From Mesotaenium endlicherianum (lineage: Eukaryota; Streptophyta; Zygnematophyceae; Zygnematales; Mesotaeniaceae), in NCBI GenBank assembly GCA_009602735.1, contig WELA01006423.1, positions 332,697 through 383,758 of the forward strand: a DNA stretch of 51,062 bases, in the 5' to 3' direction. Below the pieces are notes generated by a model. That model did no database searches. It saw only the letters and a list, made by a program, of their open reading frames with translations, and was not told where the DNA came from. The translations under genes and the position numbers were made by a program. Positions 46,424-51,062 of the stretch are shown piece by piece. How positions within the stretch are numbered: position 1 is the first letter of the stretch; every line of letters starts with the position of its first letter.

Positions 46424-48107
46424 CTAACCTGCTAAGCTGCTGTCCCCCTCCTCCTCCCTTGGCACTCTGGGCTGCTGCTTGAGACACACTGTGCTACTCA
46501 CTATCAGCCACTACCGAGGACTTCCTCCTGCATGCTTGGGCCGGTGGTGGTGGGGATTGATTGTTATCAGCTACAGCAGAAGAGTTCCTCTGCATGCATG
46601 CCCCCCCTGTGGTGGGGGGCAGGGGTGATGCAAGTCCTCAGCTCTCCACGGTTTTTTGTCTCTAGCCCTCTGTCATGAGTTGGCCCCTGACTGCATAAAA
46701 GGACGGGCGGGATGGGAGGCAGTGGGCTCGTGATGTCATGACAAGCAGGCGTTGAGAAAATAAGTGCTGAACATTCAGCCTCAGGACTCTACTTGGTTGT
46801 GTTCGTGCGCGTGCCGGTGGAACACCCTGCGGGCGTGCAGGGCTTGTAGTGCATGTTGAGTCTTGTCCCCATGCCGCCTGTACTCAGACGCTTTGATGCC
46901 GCCGCCAAGTGGCACCTGGTGTCTTGCACTGGCGCTGGCCTGTCCTCAAGGTGATGCTTTGGAAGCTCTTTTCACGGTTGCAGTTTGCCCTTCCTAGTAT
47001 TTTCTTATCCGATCAGAGTTCTGGAGTGATGTGGGCAACTGCGGCGGCCCCGTCTGCCCAAGCAGCAAGTAGCAAGTAGCAGGCAGCAGACAGAAGATGC
47101 AGTTGGCTGCTTGCTCAGTCACCACACACTCCTGCGGCAGTAGGGCGAGCAAGTTGCGGCCGAGAGCAAGTTGCGACGGCTCAGAAGCAGCCCGATGCCA
47201 GCCTCCTGCTGTTGTCCGCCCTAGTTACAGGTGTCAGTCAGACAGCCAGCTGAGCTATGTGTACATCCCCGCGTCCTTGGCCTGCCTGCGGTGTACAGGT
47301 GGCAACTGCCGAGTGGGTGTGGGAGGGCCCCTGCTGGAGCCGGAGCAAGACGAGGAGCCGTCTCTGGAGCGCCAGAAGCAGTCGAGGCAGAGGGGCAAGA
47401 GCGGCAGGCGGCTGGCGTCGGACAGCGAGCCGGAGCTAGCAAACCTGGCCCACCCGGACGGCACCAACACGAAGCCGCCAGGTGTCGCCGCCGGGGGTAG
47501 CGCTGCGGGCAGTGACGAGAGGGCTGCGAGCGGAGCGGCAGCAGCCGGCGCTGTGGGCAATCCCGCCGAGTGGTCGGTGGACGAGATCCACGCGCTGAAG
47601 AAAGCGATTGCGAAGCACCCCAAGGGCACGCCCGCCAGGTGGGAGGCCATCGCGAGCCTGCTGGGCGGCCAGCGCTCGGCCGACGAGATCGTGAAGATGG
47701 CCAAGGTGCTCGGCCAGCAGAAGCCCGGGGCCGGCGACGCGTACTCCGCCTTTCTGGCGCAGCGCAAGGCCTCGGCCTCCAAGCCCATCGACTCCCCCCT
47801 CTCGCAGCGCTGGGAGGGGGCTGACGGCGGCGCAGGCGCAGGGGCGGTCAATGGCAGCGGAGTGGAGGGCAGCGGGGGCGGCTCGGGGGACTGGAGCGAC
47901 GCGGAGGACAAGGAGCTGGTGAGGGCCCTCAAGGAATTCCCTAAGGACACGGCGAGGAGGTGGGACAGAGTGGCGAGCGCGCTGCCGGGCAAGAGCAAGC
48001 AGCAGTGCTTCAAGCGCTTCGGGGAGCTTAAGGACAGCTTCAAGCTCATGAAGGCCGGGGCTGACTCGGAGGACGGCCTGGAAGGGGGCTCCGTGGCTGA
48101 TGCTTAG
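45974..48107 (+). CDS. MAMYB: Membrane-anchored MYB (maMYB-like), two SANT domains
   Basis: Two exons join in frame: 45974-46211 and 47299-48107, giving 348 residues. The N-terminus is acidic, then residues about 33-70 form a hydrophobic anchor, perhaps a hairpin of two segments (KLFIAICSGIGVAFIAAG and VATIWLALACLL). GPHAPSSFTGGNCRVGVG follows, the conserved junction in plant maMYB, split by the intron. After a charged, Ala/Gly-rich linker come SANT 1 at about 171-215 (WSVDEIHALKKAIAKHP...RWEAIA) and SANT 2 at about 278-325 (DWSDAEDKELVRALKEFP...RWDRVA). In Arabidopsis, maMYB sits in the ER membrane and affects root-hair growth; its role in an alga is unknown. Exon 2 is GC-rich compared with neighbouring genes. 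The intron carries a long (TC)n array. The open frame upstream of 47299 is intronic. Confidence 0.9.
46303..46421. repeat. (TC)n microsatellite with an internal N
   Basis: About 59 TC units lie in the maMYB intron. A single N at 46360 in the middle suggests the true length was not resolved. Confidence 0.97.
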
Positions 48108-49108
48108 CTTAGCCTAGTGTGGGCCACAGGCAGAGAGCTTGCATGCTAAGGAGGGGGGAAGTGGGGAAGGGGGGGAGGGGCCTGGGTGCCTGTAGGGTAG
48201 CTTCGTGAGTTGTTAGGCTCCGAGTCTCGTCGGTCTCTCACAGGTTCTGTTGCCCTGGTGCTGTCGGTTTCTGCAAACGCTTGCTTGCCTAGCGCGTTGG
48301 GGCCGTGGGACAGCCGCTGGCACTAATTCTTGTGTTTAGCACCGTCCCCATTATTGATCAATTTTAATGTTATTCTTCGATTGGTAACCAAGAAAGCCTA
48401 CCCTACAAGAACCGTCATGTTGCCGGTGCAGGCATACAAATTAGACTTGGTGTTTCAGGGTCAGTGCTGTGTTATTGGAAGAAACCTATTCCATTGTGTT
48501 TGCATGTTTGTGTTGAAGGTCAACATGCAGGAACAGGAGGAGCAGCTTGAAGCGGGCATCGTTTATTCAGTTGTTGCCTGCATGCCCCTGAGGCCCAGGA
48601 ATGATATCAAAAGACAAACTGCATGCACCTCCACAAGTGCATAGATGCCATCTGAGGTTCAGAGTGTAAATACTGTGCAACTTAAGAGTCCACGAGAAGA
48701 GCTCATATAAGGTATACTGGCACCTTATTGGCCAGGCAGATTTGGGAGGTGTACTTAAGATTAAGATCTTGCAAGTACCGCCTGGAACATTAGACAGAGT
48801 AGACCAGCACCGTCGGCTAACTCCGTAGATCTGCTCTGATTAAGTACCGGCAGCTACAGTTGCACGTTTATGCAGCCGGTATTGCAGCACCGATCAGGAA
48901 CACATACATTTGTGAAACACGCAACTGTAGATCGAACTAACCCATGGAGTAAATCAGGCGAGAGAAAGAGGACTATATGCAGGACACACTTGATAAAGGC
49001 CTGGCCTCCCCTAATGCACTAAAACTACAGCCTAAGTAGCTACGGTCTAAGTTCTAAAGTAGAAGAGTCTTCAATGCGCAACAAACATAGAAGAGCCCTG
49101 TCACCTGA
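48108..49108. other. Convergent intergenic region between maMYB and STR10
   Basis: The genes on both sides end here, so the region holds two 3' UTRs. A 104-codon ORF at 48330-48644 has no family resemblance and is probably within the maMYB 3' UTR. Confidence 0.5.
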
Positions 49109-50468
49109 TTAGTCTTCAGCAGAAGGGGCAGGCGCAGGCTCTTCTGAGGAGGGCGCGACGACAGGTGTCTTCTTCTGAGTAGGTGCGCCTCGGCCGGTCG
49201 CATCGGCGACGCTCTGGCCCAGCTTGAGCAGCAGCCCCTGCACGCCGCCAGCTGTCGCAAAGTGCAGCTTCGTCTCGCCCACCACGTCAGCGAAGTCCCC
49301 CTCACGTGACATGTTGAACCCGCCAACCAGCCACGCCAGCTCAGTGTATCCCGCCTGGTGCAGCTCATCCACCGCCACCAGCGACCTGTCACACGCTCAG
49401 AGGCAGCCAGCTGGCGGTCAGCCAAACCCCGATCCCTAAAATCTCGAACCCTTGATGTCTGAATAACCAGCTAAAATACTCTCCCAAACTTCTCCGGAGG
49501 AGAAAGGACGAGCAGGGTTCAGTTCGGCAGCTCCGCAGAAGGTTGTGAGCAGAACCAGAGAGAACGGCACACGCACGCTCACACCAGCTGGGACACGCGC
49601 ACGGCTATGCACGCACGCGTGCGCATCCGCACGTGCATGCGCACACGCCTGCACGACCCGCTTTGCGCTCTTCGGCTTCGCTTGCCAGACAAAATCAAAG
49701 GCCTCTTAAGAATCTGCAGCGTGCCGCCATGCTCATTCAGCCGCCCTTTCTTTTTAGCAGAAAGAAAGGAAGGCCGCAACCGCCCACAGGAGGAGAGCCG
49801 TCCCGGCTTCGAGCAATCCGGGTTGCGCGCGTGCACGCGCACGCGCTCCCCGTGCTAACTCTTCGGCTCGTGCCAAGAGCCGTGTGATGTCACCGCCTGG
49901 CGCGAGGAGATCATTCTCGTTCTTTTGTTCTTCTGCCGGCACACCTGCCTTAGACGAGGCTGTGCATGGGCAAATAGGAGAAAGATCAAAACAGGACGTT
50001 GCCAGGCACTCGCCCTTGCACGCAGCCATCTCGGCTGGCGGGAGTCAGCAGGTCCCTCGAATTCCACGCAGCACCACAGCACTGGCAGTCACACCAACAC
50101 CAGATTCCACGCAGCCCTAGAGCACCAACAGCATCACCACCACCAACAGCAGCAACGCACCCCAATCTGCAGATGGAAAACGTGGAGGCAAGAAGACACC
50201 ACGTGCAAGCGTGCAAGAGAGTGCGCGCGTGCGGCGGACAGGCGCCACGAGTCACCCCCCCCTCACCTGAGGCCCTCCCCGCAGGCCACGAGCAGGCGCG
50301 TGCTCCGCTTGGGCGCCACCTGGACCACCTGGGGCACGAAGTCGTCGTTGGGCCTCGTCAGGCGCTGGCCCAGCCACCAGCCGCCAAAACCAAACTGGAT
50401 CTGCTTCTTCAGAAGAGTCAGCGCTGAGTCGTCCGTGTCCTCCACAAACAGCGGCACGTGCAGCGAGC
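49109..50468 (-). CDS. STR10: Rhodanese-like domain protein, STR10 type, plastid (3' part)
   Basis: Two exons are in the window: 50267-50468 and 49109-49385, joined AG|G in frame across an 881-bp intron. The first encodes SLHVPLFVEDTDDSALTLLK, then FGFGGWWLGQRLTRPNDDF, and enters the active-site loop LLVACGEGLR. The loop Cys is the catalytic position in rhodaneses. The last exon continues SLVAVDELHQAGYTELAWLV, then GGFNMSREGDF and LHFATAGGVQGLLLKLGQ, and ends in an Ala/Pro-rich tail. Segment order and wording match plant STR10 (At3g08920 type), a chloroplast protein with unknown substrate. The transit peptide and the first rhodanese strands must be in exons beyond 51062, as none is visible in 50469-51062. 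Confidence 0.88.
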
Positions 50469-51062
50469 CTGCCAGGTGGCACCCCCCCACAACGACAATG
50501 CGCCAGGCGGCATTCCCCCGTGAGCTTTGCGCCAGTTGCGTGCATCATGCAGCGTGCGGTGGGATGGAGGCTGGCTGCTGGGGTTGGGGAGGGATACGCG
50601 CACGTGCGTGCTCTAGTGCAATTGTGGGGCAGACAAGAGGAGAGGAGAAGAGATGGAGAGGAGAGGAGAGGAGACACGCGGGTTTATCGTCCCCGACGTC
50701 TCCGAGAGCAGCTCGTGCATGTTTCAAAGTGATGCATGCGGAGCCAGTGCGCGTGTGCGCGCTCGTGCCCGTGCCCAGTAGAGACGACGCACGCGCGCAA
50801 AGAGGCGCGCGCGCGCACACATGCGGAAGAGATTCTTGAGCTCAGATCACCATGGATCACCGTGCAATCCTGTTACGCGCATATCTCCCTTCCAGAAGAC
50901 TTCATACTCGCACACCCACCCCTCCCCTCAGCCTGCCCCCCCTTGAAGCAGCTCCCTCTCTAAGCAGCTAGGGAGCAGGCGCTCATGCGTGTTGACCGAA
51001 GCCTGTTATTTTAGAGACAAATGAAATTGCTGAAAACTGATAGCAGAAATAGTTGCCCCCCC
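50469..51062. other. STR10 intron sequence at the right edge
   Basis: This is presumably the intron upstream of the first visible STR10 exon. It is rich in GCGCGTGC-type alternating repeats and GAGAG runs (50637-50680). No exon is seen. Confidence 0.55.

Noticed and set aside
46997..47298. Upstream extension of the maMYB second exon as a separate start
   Set aside because: The 5' part of that open frame lacks homology, and the splice acceptor at 47298 joins perfectly in frame to the anchor exon.
1..51062. CRISPR arrays, rRNA genes, bacterial-type operons or a novel defence system
   Set aside because: All coding sequence is spliced eukaryotic genes or a retrotransposon; no regular spacer-repeat arrays or rRNA sequence were seen.

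Overview
The window is nuclear DNA from a member of the green-plant lineage, most likely a streptophyte alga. Its genes have many introns with GT...AG borders, and the proteins are plant or plastid types: phytoene synthase, a SAWADEE-domain protein, a plastid rhodanese of the STR10 type, a membrane-anchored MYB, and exons of a GT51 peptidoglycan glycosyltransferase, an enzyme kept by mosses and many streptophyte algae. A Ty3/gypsy chromovirus also lies in the window. I cannot name the species from sequence alone.

Layout. 1-1166 (minus): 5' end of an unrecognised, probably plastid-targeted protein. 570-7096 and 9329-15855: a direct repeat of 6,527 bp in which I see no difference, with a single N at 7097 and at 9328. 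Between the copies, 7098-9327 carries two GT51 exons (minus). RPF2 (minus) has exons 1-3 at 15995-17866 and exons 4-6 in the right-hand copy; the left-hand copy repeats exons 4-6 alone. 19008-22699 (plus): phytoene synthase, divergent from RPF2. 23973-27589 (plus): a short SAWADEE protein. 29726-31679 (plus): LSM8. 33139-39381: a chromovirus LTR retrotransposon with a 5-bp target duplication, a 174-N gap and an inverted LTR fragment. 41242-42789 (plus): a protein with a GCR1_C-like DNA-binding domain. 43236-44023 (minus): a VOC/glyoxalase-like protein. 45974-48107 (plus): maMYB. 49109-50468 (minus): 3' part of STR10, running off the right end.

The left third is best read with caution. Removing one repeat copy plus the 2.2-kb spacer (8,759 bp in all) leaves one intact minus-strand ORF at the left edge and one intact six-exon RPF2. 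As written, each repeat copy breaks one of these genes. With the single-N junctions, this points to an assembly error or a collapsed haplotype rather than biology.

The genes do not form a pathway; this is ordinary eukaryotic gene order. Themes are plastid function (phytoene synthase, STR10, GT51 fragment, the left-edge protein), RNA and ribosome biology (RPF2, LSM8), and chromatin or transcription (SAWADEE protein, GCR1-like protein, maMYB). I built exon models by hand from frame continuity, splice consensus and known family sequence; UTR ends are not defined.
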